Positions 45,488 to 54,537 of a stretch of DNA of 64,000 nt are shown piece after piece. The stretch covers positions 372,001-436,000 of the forward strand of contig NZ_JAUSSN010000003.1 of the NCBI RefSeq assembly GCF_030812335.1. The letters are read 5' to 3'. This DNA comes from Pseudarthrobacter oxydans (GTDB lineage Bacteria > Actinomycetota > Actinomycetes > Actinomycetales > Micrococcaceae). Within the stretch, counting starts at the first letter, position 1. Each line of letters opens with the position of its first letter. A program made the translations under genes and the position numbers. The notes beneath the pieces were generated by a model that ran no database searches, was not told where the DNA came from, and saw only the letters and a list, made by a program, of their open reading frames with translations.

Positions 45488-47254
45488 TCAGGCGCAGCCG
45501 GTTCCCGGATGCTGGGCCCCGACGGCGACCGGAAGCTTGCCGGGGGCCCTGGCGTGTCCGGCCAGCACGGCGGCCAGCGCGTCGAAAGCGCCCTGGCTCC
45601 GGCCGTAGAGGGCGATCCGGGCCGGGGCCGTGGAGTGTGCCAGCGGCCAGGGCGCGTCGAGAGCGACCGCCACGTCCGCCGGCGTCTGTGGGGCGGCCGG
45701 TGCGCCGATCAGCGAGACAAGCGGCCCCGCACCGATGCTGATGCCGGCGTTCCGGGCCGCGGCGGCGAACCGCGCCCGGTCCTGGGCCGAGCCGCCCGTC
45801 AACCGGACGCTGGCGGGCACGATCGGTCCGTCGCAGGGCCCGGCCAGCACGGTGATGGCCGCCGCGGAGACTTCCCGGGACAGGCCGCTGCCGCTGCCGG
45901 GGGCCGTTCCGGGCCCGGCGCCGGTGCGGGCGCGCCAGATCATCATGGTGACTACGCGCTGCGCTGCCTCGGCGAGCCGTTCGGGCGGCAGGGCGCCGCT
46001 GCGCACCGCGGCGATGATCGCTGCATGGGCCGCCTCCACGTTGGCGGGCATCAGCAGCAGATCGGCGCCGGCGGCCAGGGCCAGCGGAGCGGCGGAGTCG
46101 TGGGGGTACGGTCCCTGGACCGCGCCCATGTTGAGCGCGTCCGTGACGGCCACGCCCTGGAATCCCATGCTGCGCAGTTCGGCGTACGCCGCCCCGGACA
46201 GGGAGGCGGGAACGCCGGGCTCGAGCGCGGGCACGGCGATGTGGCCGGTCATGACCATCGGCAGGCCGGCGTCGATGGCCGCCTGGAAGGGCTTCAGGTC
46301 CCTGGCCCGGAGCTGCTCCAGGCTGGCGCCCTGGACCGGCAGCCGGGCATGGGAATCGACGCTGACCGAGCCGTGGCCGGGAAAGTGTTTCGCGGCCGGC
46401 AGCAGCCCCGCGGCCAGCATCCCCTGGGAAAAGGCGACGCCGAAGCCGGACGCGGCGTCGGCGTCCCCGGACATGGACCGGGCTCCGATGGTCGGATCGG
46501 CCGGGCCCATGGTGACGTCGGAGGTCGGGGCGAAGTCAGTGTTGAAGCCCAGGGCCGCGAGTTCGGAGGCCATGGCCTGGCCGGCCTCGCCGGCGAGGGG
46601 CCCGCTTCCCGCCGCGCCGTAGCTCATCGGGGCGGGCCATTCGGTCAGCGGCGCCCGCAGCCGTGCCACCACGCCGCCTTCCTGGTCGACGCCGATCAGC
46701 CCGGGCCAGCTGCGGCCGCCGGCCTGTGCCGCGGCCTGGAGCCGGCTGGCGACGCCGTGCATCGCGGCGGTGTCCACCCGTCCGTCCGGTGTTCCCGGGA
46801 CGTTGTCGGCCATGATGATGGACCCGGCCAGGTGCAGGCGCTCGATTCGCGCGGCCTGGGCCTCGTGGTCAAGTCCGCGGTAGAACGGCAGCAGGACCTG
46901 CCCGGCGCGTTGCTCGGGGGTCATCGCGGCCACAGCCCGGGCCGCGGCGGTCGCGTCCCGCTGCTGCGGCCCCCAGCCGAGCGGCCGGGTCCCGACGCGG
47001 GGGAAGGTATCCGGATCGTCCGGCAGCGTCGCGGACGCATCCGACGTATCTGACGGGGGCGCCGGAGGCGGCACCGGGGCGGTGGGTGCGGTCGCTGCGG
47101 GGGCCGCCGGGGCTGCGGAATCCGCCGCGGGGTCCGGCGTCGGGGTCCCGGAGCAGGAGGCGGTTCCGAGGACAAGCCCCAGAATCGCCGTCAGAACCGT
47201 CGCGGTCCGCGTAGTTTTGTGAACACTTTCACGTCTTCGCTGCAATCTCACCAC
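45488..47254 (-). CDS. glycoside hydrolase family 3 lipoprotein (NagZ-like beta-N-acetylhexosaminidase)
   Basis: 588 residues. A signal peptide ends at a lipobox (LGTASC), so the mature protein is lipid-anchored outside the membrane, followed by an Ala/Pro spacer. The GH3 barrel has GLIGVDQEGG, GFNTDFAPTSDV, and KHFPGHGSVSVDSHARLP, the NagZ-type K-H-F-P-G-H-G loop whose D-x-H supplies the acid/base. MVMTGHIAVPAL follows. It probably trims peptidoglycan or chitin amino sugars. A GTG at 47254 sits 7 nt after TAGCAT; starts slightly downstream are possible. Confidence 0.9.
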   Translation of the reverse strand: MVRLQRRRESVHKTTRTATVLTAILGLVLGTASCSGTPTPDPAADSAAPAAPAATAPTAPVPPPAPPSDTSDASATLPDDPDTFPRVGTRPLGWGPQQRDATAAARAVAAMTPEQRAGQVLLPFYRGLDHEAQAARIERLHLAGSIIMADNVPGTPDGRVDTAAMHGVASRLQAAAQAGGRSWPGLIGVDQEGGVVARLRAPLTEWPAPMSYGAAGSGPLAGEAGQAMASELAALGFNTDFAPTSDVTMGPADPTIGARSMSGDADAASGFGVAFSQGMLAAGLLPAAKHFPGHGSVSVDSHARLPVQGASLEQLRARDLKPFQAAIDAGLPMVMTGHIAVPALEPGVPASLSGAAYAELRSMGFQGVAVTDALNMGAVQGPYPHDSAAPLALAAGADLLLMPANVEAAHAAIIAAVRSGALPPERLAEAAQRVVTMMIWRARTGAGPGTAPGSGSGLSREVSAAAITVLAGPCDGPIVPASVRLTGGSAQDRARFAAAARNAGISIGAGPLVSLIGAPAAPQTPADVAVALDAPWPLAHSTAPARIALYGRSQGAFDALAAVLAGHARAPGKLPVAVGAQHPGTGCA

Positions 47255-47261
47255 CGGCTCG

Positions 47262-47267
47262 ATGCTA
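47262..47267 (-). promoter_or_regulatory. leaderless-type -10 (TAGCAT) for the GH3 lipoprotein gene
   Basis: TAGCAT, 7 nt, then the GTG at 47254. Confidence 0.4.
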
Positions 47268-47378
47268 CCCCTGCACTAGACTTGAGCCACCGTTGCCTCG
47301 CCAACTGTCCGGCAATTCCGCCCAAGACGAAAGCCGGACGGGGCGGGGAAACGGACAGCAAAACAATGAAGGGACCAC

Positions 47379-48530
47379 ATGAAGATTGATTTCGCTTCAT
47401 CCAGGCAATCAACTCTTGGTGTGGAATGGGAACTCGCCCTCGTGGATGCGGAAACCGGGGAACTGGCCTCCGTGGCCAAGGAGGTCCTCCGCGGGGTCGC
47501 CGCCCGGCATCCCGAGCTGAACGAGGACGACGAGCACCCGCACATCAAGCAGGAGCTGCTGCTGAACACGGTGGAGCTGGTCACCGGGGTCTGCAACACC
47601 GTGGCGGAAGCGAAAGCGGACCTGAGCAGTTCCCTCGCCGCGGTCCGTGACGTCACCGATCCGATGGGCGTCGAGATCTTCTGCGCCGGCAGCCACCCCT
47701 TCAGCCCGCCGCAGCTGCAGCCGGTGACCGACAAGGAACGCTACGCCAAGCTCATTGACCGCACGCAGTGGTGGGGCCGCCAGATGGTGATCTACGGCGT
47801 CCACGTGCATGTGGGCCTGGACAGCCGGGACAAGGTGCTCCCCGTCTTGGACGGCTTGGTCAACTATTTCCCGCAGTTCCAGGCGCTCTCCGCCTCAAGC
47901 CCGTTCTGGGGCGGCGAGGACACCGGGTACGCCTCGCAGCGCGCACTGATGTTCCAGCAGCTGCCCACCGCCGGGTTGCCCTTCCAGTTCGGCAGCTGGG
48001 AGGACTTCGAGTCCTACGCCCAGGACATGTTCACCACCGGCGTGATCGACTCGCTCTCCGAAATACGCTGGGACATCAGGCCTGTCCCGCATTTCGGCAC
48101 CATCGAGATGCGCATCTGCGACGGCCTGGCCACGCTGGAGGAGGTCGGCGCCATCGCCGCCCTGACCCAGTGCCTCGTCGACGAGTTCTCCACGACGCTG
48201 GACAACGGCGGCACCATCCCCACCATGCCGCCCTGGCATGTGCAGGAGAACAAATGGCGTGCGGCCCGCTACGGGCTGGACGCCATTATCATCCTGGACG
48301 CCGCCGGCAACGAACAGCTCGTCACGGACCACATCCGCGAAACGGTCGCCCGGCTGGAACCCGTCGCGGTGAAGCTGGGCTGCGCAACGGAGCTCGCCGA
48401 CGTCCTGAAGATCATTGAACGCGGCGCCGGGTACCAGCGGCAGCGGCGCGTGGCCGCCGAGCACGGCGGCGACCTGCGCGCCGTCGTCCTGGATCTGGTC
48501 CAGCAGATGCGCAAGGGCCCCGAAGCCTAG
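47379..48530 (+). CDS. GCS2-family carboxylate-amine ligase (YbdK-like)
   Basis: 383 residues. STLGVEWELALVD holds the Mg-binding Glu pair of the family, followed by GSHPFSPP, RQMVIYGVHVHVGLDSRDKVLPVL and IEMRICDGLATLEE. These enzymes show weak glutamate-cysteine ligase activity in vitro and their true substrate is unsettled. As this organism appears to use mycothiol (see mshA), glutathione synthesis is an unlikely purpose. A GAAGGGA ribosome site precedes the ATG. Divergent from the GH3 gene. Confidence 0.92.
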   Translation: MKIDFASSRQSTLGVEWELALVDAETGELASVAKEVLRGVAARHPELNEDDEHPHIKQELLLNTVELVTGVCNTVAEAKADLSSSLAAVRDVTDPMGVEIFCAGSHPFSPPQLQPVTDKERYAKLIDRTQWWGRQMVIYGVHVHVGLDSRDKVLPVLDGLVNYFPQFQALSASSPFWGGEDTGYASQRALMFQQLPTAGLPFQFGSWEDFESYAQDMFTTGVIDSLSEIRWDIRPVPHFGTIEMRICDGLATLEEVGAIAALTQCLVDEFSTTLDNGGTIPTMPPWHVQENKWRAARYGLDAIIILDAAGNEQLVTDHIRETVARLEPVAVKLGCATELADVLKIIERGAGYQRQRRVAAEHGGDLRAVVLDLVQQMRKGPEA

Positions 48531-48540
48531 ACCGGGCGCC

Positions 48541-48603
48541 CAACTGACTGGCAGCAGAAGCCGTTTTCAGCGCTCTAAACGCCCCGGAGCTGCCAGTCAG
48601 ATT
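48541..48603. repeat. intergenic palindrome, family A copy 2
   Basis: A perfect 12-bp inverted repeat, CTGACTGGCAGC (48544-48555) with 48589-48600; an inner CGTTT/AAACG extends the stem. The arms share the CAACTGACT-GCAGCAG core with the palindrome at 33904-33969. It lies between the convergent GCS2 and tsaD genes. Confidence 0.8.
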
Positions 48604-48634
48604 TACCCGGGGCGGCCGCCGTCGCCGGACCGTC

Positions 48635-49807
48635 TCAGGCCGAGACGGTGGTGACCGGCATGGAGGAATCCGGTGCGAAGCCGATGCCGCTCGGCGCGAT
48701 CCCCGCCATCACCAGCTGGGCGCCGAGGGCCGCTACCATGGCGCCGTTGTCCGTGCACAGCGCCAGCGGCGGGACGGTCAGCCGGATGCCCGCGGCGCTG
48801 CAGCGCTGTTCCGTGAGCTGACGCAGCCGTGAATTCGCCGCCACGCCGCCGCCGAGCAGCAGTTCGGTGATGCCGTTCTCCCGGCAGGCCAGCACTGCTT
48901 TGGAGGTGATGATGTCCACGACGGCCTCCTGGAAGGCCGCGGCGATGTCCGCCACCGGCACGGTCTCGCCGCGGGCCTCGAATTGCTCGACACAGCGGGC
49001 GACGGCGGTCTTGAGCCCGCTGAAGGACCAGTCGTAGCGGTGCGGGCCGGGTTCCTCCGCGGTCCCCATGTATTTGGGCTGGCTGAGGCCGCGCGGGAAG
49101 CGGATCGACTTGGCGTTGCCCGTGCGTGCCAGCGTGTCGATGGCCGGGCCGCCCGGGTACCCGAGGCCCAGGAGCCGCGCCACCTTGTCGTAGGCCTCGC
49201 CGGCGGCGTCGTCGATCGTGGACCCCAGCAGCTCGACGTCCCCGGTGATGTTCCGGATCCGCAGGATCTCGGTGTGCCCGCCGGAGACCAGCAGGGCGCC
49301 CAAATTTTCCGGCAGGGCGTTGGCCGGCAAAGCGTTCTCAGGGTGGGCGTTGGACTGCGGGGTGTTCTCCGGGGTCTGCCGCGGGGCGCCGGCGAAGGGA
49401 TGCCGGCCGCCGTCGTCCGTCTGCAGCAGCCCGACGCCGACGTGGGCGACGAGGTGGTTGATGGCGTAGAGCGGTTTGCCCGTCGCGACGGCGAGCGCCT
49501 TGGCCGCACAGACGCCGACCATCAGCGCGCCCGCCAGCCCCGGTCCGGAGGTGACGGCGATCGCGTCGATGTCGTCCAGGGTCACCCCGGCTTCGGCCAG
49601 CGCCTCGCGGAGGGTGGGGACGAAGGCGTCCAGGTGCGCGCGGGAGGCGATCTCAGGAATCACGCCGCCGAACCGGACGTGTTCGTCCATGGAGGAGGAC
49701 ACGGTGTTGGTCAGCAGCTGCGTTCCGCGGACAATCCCGACGCCGGTCTCGTCGCAGGAGGACTCGATGCCAAGGACCAGCGGCCGGTCGTGCTGGGTGC
49801 TGTTCAT
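48635..49807 (-). CDS. tsaD: tRNA t6A threonylcarbamoyltransferase subunit TsaD
   Basis: 390 residues. [15 protein letters not shown] and the metal-binding NHLVAHV (H-x-x-x-H) are followed by [28 protein letters not shown] and [15 protein letters not shown]. With TsaB and TsaE it attaches threonylcarbamoyl to A37 of ANN-decoding tRNAs. Between the metal site and SGGHT there is an unusual insert of about 35 residues, rich in Pro, Asn and Ala ([13 protein letters not shown]). The start at 49807 overlaps the rimI stop by 4 bp. It is the last gene of the alr operon. Confidence 0.96.
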   Translation of the reverse strand: MNSTQHDRPLVLGIESSCDETGVGIVRGTQLLTNTVSSSMDEHVRFGGVIPEIASRAHLDAFVPTLREALAEAGVTLDDIDAIAVTSGPGLAGALMVGVCAAKALAVATGKPLYAINHLVAHVGVGLLQTDDGGRHPFAGAPRQTPENTPQSNAHPENALPANALPENLGALLVSGGHTEILRIRNITGDVELLGSTIDDAAGEAYDKVARLLGLGYPGGPAIDTLARTGNAKSIRFPRGLSQPKYMGTAEEPGPHRYDWSFSGLKTAVARCVEQFEARGETVPVADIAAAFQEAVVDIITSKAVLACRENGITELLLGGGVAANSRLRQLTEQRCSAAGIRLTVPPLALCTDNGAMVAALGAQLVMAGIAPSGIGFAPDSSMPVTTVSA

Positions 49808-50394
49808 GGGCGGTCTGCTTCCCTCGGGGTGGTGGTGGAGCCGGCGGTGCCGAGTCGGAGGCGCATGATCAGCGCGTCGACGCCGTCGCGGTAGTAGCGG
49901 GGCCGGACGTGGATCTGTTCGAATCCGTAGCGGCGGTAGAGCTGCTGGGCGCGCGGGTTGTCGGCCCGGACCTCCAGCAGCACGTCCTCGGCACGCCGCA
50001 GCCGGCTTTCCCGGATGAGTTCGGTCAGCAGGGCCGAGCCGATCCCCCGGCCTTCCTGCTCCGGCACGACGGCGATGGTCTGGACGTCCGCGATCGGCTG
50101 GATGCACATCAGCCCGGCGTAGCCCACGATCAGCCCGGCACGTTCGGCCACGAGGTAACGCCGGGTTTCGGCCTGCGCCAGCTCGGCGGCGAACATCTGC
50201 AGCGGCCAGGCGTCCACCGGGAACAGCCTGCACTCCAGCTCATGCACGGCCGGGATGTCCGCCGGGGTCATGTCCCGGAGCATCACCCCGCCGGGCAGCC
50301 CCGCCGGCACTGCGCGCGTTCCCTGCCCGAGGCCCTGACCTGGGTTCTGTCCTGGGTTCTGTCCTAAGTTCTGTCCTGCGGACTCTGTGTTCAC
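49804..50394 (-). CDS. rimI: ribosomal-protein-alanine N-acetyltransferase
   Basis: 196 residues. The GNAT core reads [48 protein letters not shown] (acetyl-CoA loop R/Q-x-x-G-x-G) and [36 protein letters not shown], matching RimI. It acetylates the N-terminus of protein S18. The first 37 residues are an extension with a Gly-Gln-Asn repeat ([16 protein letters not shown]); an internal ATG at VMLRDM could be an alternative start. It overlaps both neighbours by 4 bp. Confidence 0.93.
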   Translation of the reverse strand: MNTESAGQNLGQNPGQNPGQGLGQGTRAVPAGLPGGVMLRDMTPADIPAVHELECRLFPVDAWPLQMFAAELAQAETRRYLVAERAGLIVGYAGLMCIQPIADVQTIAVVPEQEGRGIGSALLTELIRESRLRRAEDVLLEVRADNPRAQQLYRRYGFEQIHVRPRYYRDGVDALIMRLRLGTAGSTTTPREADRP

Positions 50395-51062
50395 AGCGCC
50401 CTCTTCCGCGGGCCGGGGACCTGGGCGTCGGACTCGCGCAGGTACAGCGGGGTGGAATCCAGCAGGTGCTCCCCCGCGGCGAGCCGTGCGAGCGCGAACT
50501 GGCCCAGCGAGAGGGCCTCCGGCTGGCGGTCGCGGAACTCCGGGACGGCCTTGACGACGTCGGCGTACAGGCCGGCGCCGGCGCCGTAGACCGGGCGGTC
50601 GGGGAGGTCCGCGGCGAAACCGACGTGCGGGCCGTCCAGCAGCTGCGGCAGCTGGCCGCTGCTGAGCGCATACCGGGCCCAGTAGACCTCTTTGCGCCGG
50701 GCATCCGTGGCGACGATGAACTCCGGCGCCGCATCCGTGGACTCGGCGACCTCCAGGGCGATGGCGTCCAGGCTCATCAGCCCGTAGAGCGGTTTGCCCC
50801 AGACGAACGAGAGCGTGCGGGCCGTGACGATCCCCGAGCGCAGGCCGGTGAACGGGCCCGGCCCCACCCCGGTGACAATGGCGTCGATGTCGGCGCCGTT
50901 CAGGCCGGCCTCGGCGAGGAGGGCCTCGATTCCCGGCGCCAGCACTTCGGCGTGGCTCCGGGTGTCTTCGGTGGCGAAGCTTCCCACGAGGGATTCCGGG
51001 GTGTCATCGGAGACAAGCGCGGCGCTGGCCACCGCCGAAGTGTCGATGGCAAGGATCAGCAT
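50391..51062 (-). CDS. tsaB: tRNA t6A biosynthesis protein TsaB
   Basis: 223 residues. ILAIDTSAVASAALV is the ASKHA-fold start typical of TsaB, DAIVTGVGPGPFTGLRSGI is the family's G-P-G-S/P-F-T-G-L-R block, and SLDAIALEVA follows. TsaB is the non-catalytic partner that holds TsaD and TsaE in the complex. It overlaps tsaE by 1 bp and rimI by 4 bp. Confidence 0.95.
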   Translation of the reverse strand: MLILAIDTSAVASAALVSDDTPESLVGSFATEDTRSHAEVLAPGIEALLAEAGLNGADIDAIVTGVGPGPFTGLRSGIVTARTLSFVWGKPLYGLMSLDAIALEVAESTDAAPEFIVATDARRKEVYWARYALSSGQLPQLLDGPHVGFAADLPDRPVYGAGAGLYADVVKAVPEFRDRQPEALSLGQFALARLAAGEHLLDSTPLYLRESDAQVPGPRKRAL

Positions 51063-51685
51063 CAGGTCCCTTCCGGGGTGTGGGGCAGGGGCTGTGGCAT
51101 GGGGAGGGCGGGCGGGTGCACCCAGCGGGGACCGAAGCCGCGGATCACGATCGTGCGGGGCTCGTCGTCGTCGGTGTCAAAGTCCAGCACCTCGGCGTCT
51201 CCCGTTGTTGCCGGAGCCTCGGCGGGATCCGGGACGCGGGCAGGTGCGGGCGCCTGGGCGCCGCCGAGGCTGCGGACCAGGTCCACCTCCAGCCGGCTCT
51301 CGCTCAGGTGCTCCACCCGGCCGCGGCCCCATTCCACCACGGTCACGGCGCTGTCCATCGTGTTTTCCAGGTCGATATCGTCGATCTCCGAGGCCGAACC
51401 CAGCCGGTACGCATCCACATGCACCAGGTCCGGGCCGCCCGGCCGCGGACCCTCGGGCAGGTTCGGGTGGATCCGGACCAGCACGAAGGTCGGTGAGATG
51501 ATGCCGGCCCGGACCCCGAGGCCCTCGCCGAGGCCCTGCGTGAAGGTGGTTTTTCCGGCGCCCAGCTCGCCGGTGAGGACGAGCAGGTCACCGGCCCGGA
51601 GCTGGGCGCCGAGGACTGCCGCGAGGGCGTGCGTTTCGTCCGCGGTGCCGACCCGCAGGGTCCGTACCCAGGCCGGTGCGCTCAC
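51062..51685 (-). CDS. tsaE: tRNA t6A biosynthesis ATPase TsaE
   Basis: 207 residues. LTGELGAGKTTFTQGLGEGLG is the Walker A block of TsaE, ISPTFVLVRIH is the switch region, and HVDAYRL plus VVEWGRG complete the fold. ATP hydrolysis by TsaE resets the TsaBD complex. The C-terminal 60 residues are an acidic, Pro/Ala-rich extension that longer actinobacterial versions often carry. It overlaps alr by 4 bp. Confidence 0.95.
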   Translation of the reverse strand: MSAPAWVRTLRVGTADETHALAAVLGAQLRAGDLLVLTGELGAGKTTFTQGLGEGLGVRAGIISPTFVLVRIHPNLPEGPRPGGPDLVHVDAYRLGSASEIDDIDLENTMDSAVTVVEWGRGRVEHLSESRLEVDLVRSLGGAQAPAPARVPDPAEAPATTGDAEVLDFDTDDDEPRTIVIRGFGPRWVHPPALPMPQPLPHTPEGT

Positions 51686-52917
51686 GGCCGCGGCTCGCCG
51701 CTGGCAGGTTCTTCGTTAACAGGTTCCTCGTTGATGTAGCGGCGCGGCACCCGGGGACTGATGCGCGTGACGATCTCGTAGTTGTTGGTGCCGGCCGCCC
51801 GGGCCCAGTCCTCGGCGGTGGGCCCGCCGTCGTCGCCGTTGCCAAACAGCACGGCTTCGGCGCCAAGGACGCTGGGGCCGCCGGCGGAGACGTTGAGCGG
51901 GCCCAGGTCGATCACCATCTGGTCCATCGCGATGCGTCCCACCACAGGGTAGTTCACGCCCCCGACGCGGACCGGTCCCCCGGTGGCGATGCGGGGGACG
52001 CCGTCGGCGTAGCCGAGAGGGATCAGCCCCAGCGTGCTGGGGCCGCCGGTGCGGTAGTTCAGTCCGTAGGAGACGCCCTGGCCGGCCGGCACATCCTTGC
52101 AGTGCGATACGACGGTGCGGACCGTCATGGCCGGGCGCAGGCCCAGCTCCTCCGAACTCTGCCCGTCGAACGGCGACAGTCCGTACAGTCCGAGTCCGAC
52201 GCGGACCAGGTCAAAGTGGGTGTCGGGCCGGGACAGCGTGGCCGGGGTGTTGGCGAGGTGGCGCACCTCGGGGTCCACGCCGGCGTCCTGGGCGACGGCG
52301 AGGGCGTCGCGGAAAGCTGCCAGCTGGTCGTCGGTTTCCGGGCGCTCGGGTTCGTCCGCGACGGCCAGGTGGGAGAAGATGCCCACCACCCGCAGCAGAC
52401 CCTGGTCCTGGAAGTCCATGGCCTCGCCCACGAGGCTGTCCCAGGCCTCCAGCGTCGCCCCGTTTCGGCCCAGCCCGGTATCCACCTTGAGGTGCACGCG
52501 GGCCGGCCGTTCCTGCTCGCGGGCCGCCGCAACGATGCGTTCCAGTTCCCAGCCGGAGCAGCCGATGTCGATGCCGGCGGCCACGGCGGCGGCGAAGTTG
52601 CTCTCCGGGGTGTGCAGCCAGGCCAGCAGGGGGGCCTCGATGCCGGCGGCGCGCAGGGCCAGCGCTTCGGAGATGTGGGCGGTTCCGAGCCAGCTGGCAC
52701 CGGCAGCGAGCGCGGCGCGGGCGACGGGGACGGCGCCGTGGCCGTAGGCGTCGGCCTTCACCACGGCCATCACCTGGGCCGGTGAGGCGACGGCCGCCAG
52801 GCGGCGGACGTTGTGCCGGATGGCTTCAAGGTCGATTATTGCCGAACGCTCATCGGCGTAGGCCGGCGGAGCCTGCGGGACGGGCCGGAAGTCACCTGTT
52901 GCTGCTGGGTAAGTCAC
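51682..52917 (-). CDS. alr: alanine racemase
   Basis: 411 residues. VMAVVKADAYGHGAVPVA holds the PLP lysine, VHLKVDTGLGRNG follows, and RIAMDQMVIDLG is a C-terminal active-site segment. It converts L- to D-alanine for peptidoglycan. It starts at GTG with TAGAAT 6 nt upstream, so the mRNA is probably leaderless and continues through tsaE, tsaB, rimI and tsaD with 1-4 bp overlaps. The C-terminus carries a repetitive tail (NEEPVNEEPASGEP). Confidence 0.96.
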   Translation of the reverse strand: MTYPAATGDFRPVPQAPPAYADERSAIIDLEAIRHNVRRLAAVASPAQVMAVVKADAYGHGAVPVARAALAAGASWLGTAHISEALALRAAGIEAPLLAWLHTPESNFAAAVAAGIDIGCSGWELERIVAAAREQERPARVHLKVDTGLGRNGATLEAWDSLVGEAMDFQDQGLLRVVGIFSHLAVADEPERPETDDQLAAFRDALAVAQDAGVDPEVRHLANTPATLSRPDTHFDLVRVGLGLYGLSPFDGQSSEELGLRPAMTVRTVVSHCKDVPAGQGVSYGLNYRTGGPSTLGLIPLGYADGVPRIATGGPVRVGGVNYPVVGRIAMDQMVIDLGPLNVSAGGPSVLGAEAVLFGNGDDGGPTAEDWARAAGTNNYEIVTRISPRVPRRYINEEPVNEEPASGEPRP

Positions 52918-52923
52918 GTAACG

Positions 52924-52929
52924 ATTCTA
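52924..52929 (-). promoter_or_regulatory. leaderless-type -10 (TAGAAT) for the alr operon
   Basis: TAGAAT, 6 nt (CGTTAC), then the GTG at 52917. Confidence 0.6.
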
Positions 52930-52980
52930 GGGGTGGCTGCGCATGCGGCTGAATTCGGGCCTCCCCGTACCACCCCCCTG

Positions 52981-53352
52981 GGGGACATGCCCAGTGTTCG
53001 CGCCCGCGAGCGGGCACAATGGCATCATGGCCACTCCTGAGCCCGCAGGGAGGGCATGTCCAGCGGCCACCTGGTCGATGCCCAGATCCAGGTCCGCGCA
53101 CCCCCACGCTCCCCGGGGGACATGCCCAGTGTTCGAGACCGCGAGTGGGCACAATGGCATCAGGTCCGTTCCTGAGCCCGCGGGGAGGGCATGTCCAGCT
53201 GCCACCTGGTCCAGCCCCGGATCCAGGTCCGCGCACGCCCACGCTCGCTCAGGGACGTGCTCGCTCGGGGACATGTCCAGTGTTCGAGCCCGTGGCTGGG
53301 CACATTGGCATTATGCCCGCTCCTAGGTCCGCAGGGAGGGCATGTCCAGCGG
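52981..53352. repeat. three tandem copies of a 135/151-bp structured repeat
   Basis: Unit starts (GGGGACATG) are at 52981, 53116 and 53267, giving periods of 135 and 151 bp; the longer period holds a 16-bp partial duplication. Each unit has inverted arms GGACATGCCC/GGGCATGTCC: 52983-52992 with 53052-53061, 53118-53127 with 53187-53196, and 53269-53278 with 53338-53347. Copy 3's left arm is itself the palindrome GGACATGTCC. Between units ACCTGG...CCAGGT makes a second hairpin. This fills the whole gap between alr and the PfkB gene. Open frames through it simply repeat and are not genes. Confidence 0.9.
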
Positions 53353-53363
53353 AGGGGAGCCTG

Positions 53364-54455
53364 CTACGCGTCCGAAAGGTGCGCGATAGTCGCCGTCGCC
53401 CGCCGTTGCGCTTCCGGCGGCACGTCACGGACGATGTCCGCGAGGAAGCTGTAGCGCCGGAGCCACTGGCTGCTCTGGCGTTCCTTCCGGGCGTTGGCCC
53501 GCTGCCACCAGTCGGCGATGTCCCCCCAGCCGGGGGCGGCGAGCGAGCCGCCGACCTCCTGCACGGCCAGGGCGGCGCAGAGATTGGCGAACCGCAGCCG
53601 GTCGCCGAGCGGCCAGCCGGCCAGGCAGCCGACAATGAACGCGGCGCCGAAGCAGTCCCCCGCGCCGGTCGGATCGTAGGCGGACACCGGCAGCGACGGC
53701 ACCCACTCCTCTTCACCCGTTTCGGAGTCCACGGCCATGGCGCCCTGGGGCCCAAGGGTCACCACGGCGACCGGCACCCTGTCCGCCAGCGCGTAGAGCG
53801 CCGCCCACGGGTTGTCGTGCCCGGTGAAGGCCATCGCCTCGTGCTGGTTCGGCATAAAGGCGTGGAAGTACCGCAGGTTGTCCAGCCGCGCCGAGGACCA
53901 GACCCCGGTGGGATCCCAGCCGACGTCGCCAAACAGCCGGACCCCGGCCTTGTGCGCGTCGAGCGCCCACGGCTCCAGCTCCTCGCCGAGCTCCGCGACG
54001 GCGGCGAGCGCCGGCGGAGGGCAGCCGACCAGTTCGCTGGAGCTCACCGGCGCCGGGTGGCCGTGCGTCACCATGGACCGGTCGTGCTCCACGCTCAGGG
54101 ACACCGTGACCGGGGAGTGCCAGCCGGCGATCTTCCGGGACAGCGACAGGTCAATGTGTTCCTGTCCGGCCAGGATCTTCCAGTTGGAGTCGCCGTAGCC
54201 GTCATCACCGAACGCTGCCGCGAGCCCGGTCCGCAGCCCCAACCGTGCCGCGGCGATGGCCTGGTTGGCCACACCACCGGGGCAGCTGCCCATCCCGTCG
54301 CTCCAGATCTCGGTGCCGGCGACCGGCGCGTGCGGGAGCCCGGTGAAGATGATGTCCTGGAAAACGGTCCCGGTCAGCAGCAGGTCAAAGCCCTCCGCAC
54401 CCGGGGTTCGGACGGAGGCAAGCGGGTCAAAACGCCGCGTCGGTATCGCGTCCAT
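53364..54455 (-). CDS. PfkB-family carbohydrate kinase
   Basis: 363 residues. The first PfkB signature is GMGSCPGGVANQAIAAARLG and the second, with the catalytic Asp, is AYDPTGAGDCFGAAFIVGCL. It phosphorylates a sugar or nucleoside; the substrate is not evident. I chose the ATG at 54455 with TACTGT 6 nt upstream rather than the longer frame, which overlaps the divergent GH4 gene. Being divergent from a 6-phospho-glycosidase gene suggests a shared sugar route. Confidence 0.9.
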   Translation of the reverse strand: MDAIPTRRFDPLASVRTPGAEGFDLLLTGTVFQDIIFTGLPHAPVAGTEIWSDGMGSCPGGVANQAIAAARLGLRTGLAAAFGDDGYGDSNWKILAGQEHIDLSLSRKIAGWHSPVTVSLSVEHDRSMVTHGHPAPVSSSELVGCPPPALAAVAELGEELEPWALDAHKAGVRLFGDVGWDPTGVWSSARLDNLRYFHAFMPNQHEAMAFTGHDNPWAALYALADRVPVAVVTLGPQGAMAVDSETGEEEWVPSLPVSAYDPTGAGDCFGAAFIVGCLAGWPLGDRLRFANLCAALAVQEVGGSLAAPGWGDIADWWQRANARKERQSSQWLRRYSFLADIVRDVPPEAQRRATATIAHLSDA

Positions 54456-54461
54456 GTATGC

Positions 54462-54467
54462 ACAGTA
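54462..54467 (-). promoter_or_regulatory. leaderless-type -10 (TACTGT) for the PfkB kinase gene
   Basis: TACTGT, 6 nt (GCATAC), then the ATG at 54455. Confidence 0.5.
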
Positions 54468-54525
54468 CGCCGTCCCGGGACCGCTGGAAAGGCGCCTGCC
54501 GGGCCCGGGAACCTGCCGCAGTGCA

Positions 54526-54531
54526 TAGACT
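54526..54531 (+). promoter_or_regulatory. leaderless-type -10 (TAGACT) for the GH4 gene
   Basis: TAGACT, 6 nt (GTCGGC), then the ATG at 54538. It lies 82 bp from the divergent PfkB start. Confidence 0.5.
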
Positions 54532-54537
54532 GTCGGC

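Noticed and set aside
52892..53242. A repetitive protein (GVRGPGSG...WTCPP units) encoded antisense within the tandem repeat
   Set aside because: The unit lengths (135 and 151 bp) do not all preserve frame. The DNA inverted arms are conserved, not a reading frame, and no start signal exists.
52981..53352. CRISPR array
   Set aside because: Only three units of more than 130 bp, with the between-unit sequence also conserved and no cas genes nearby.
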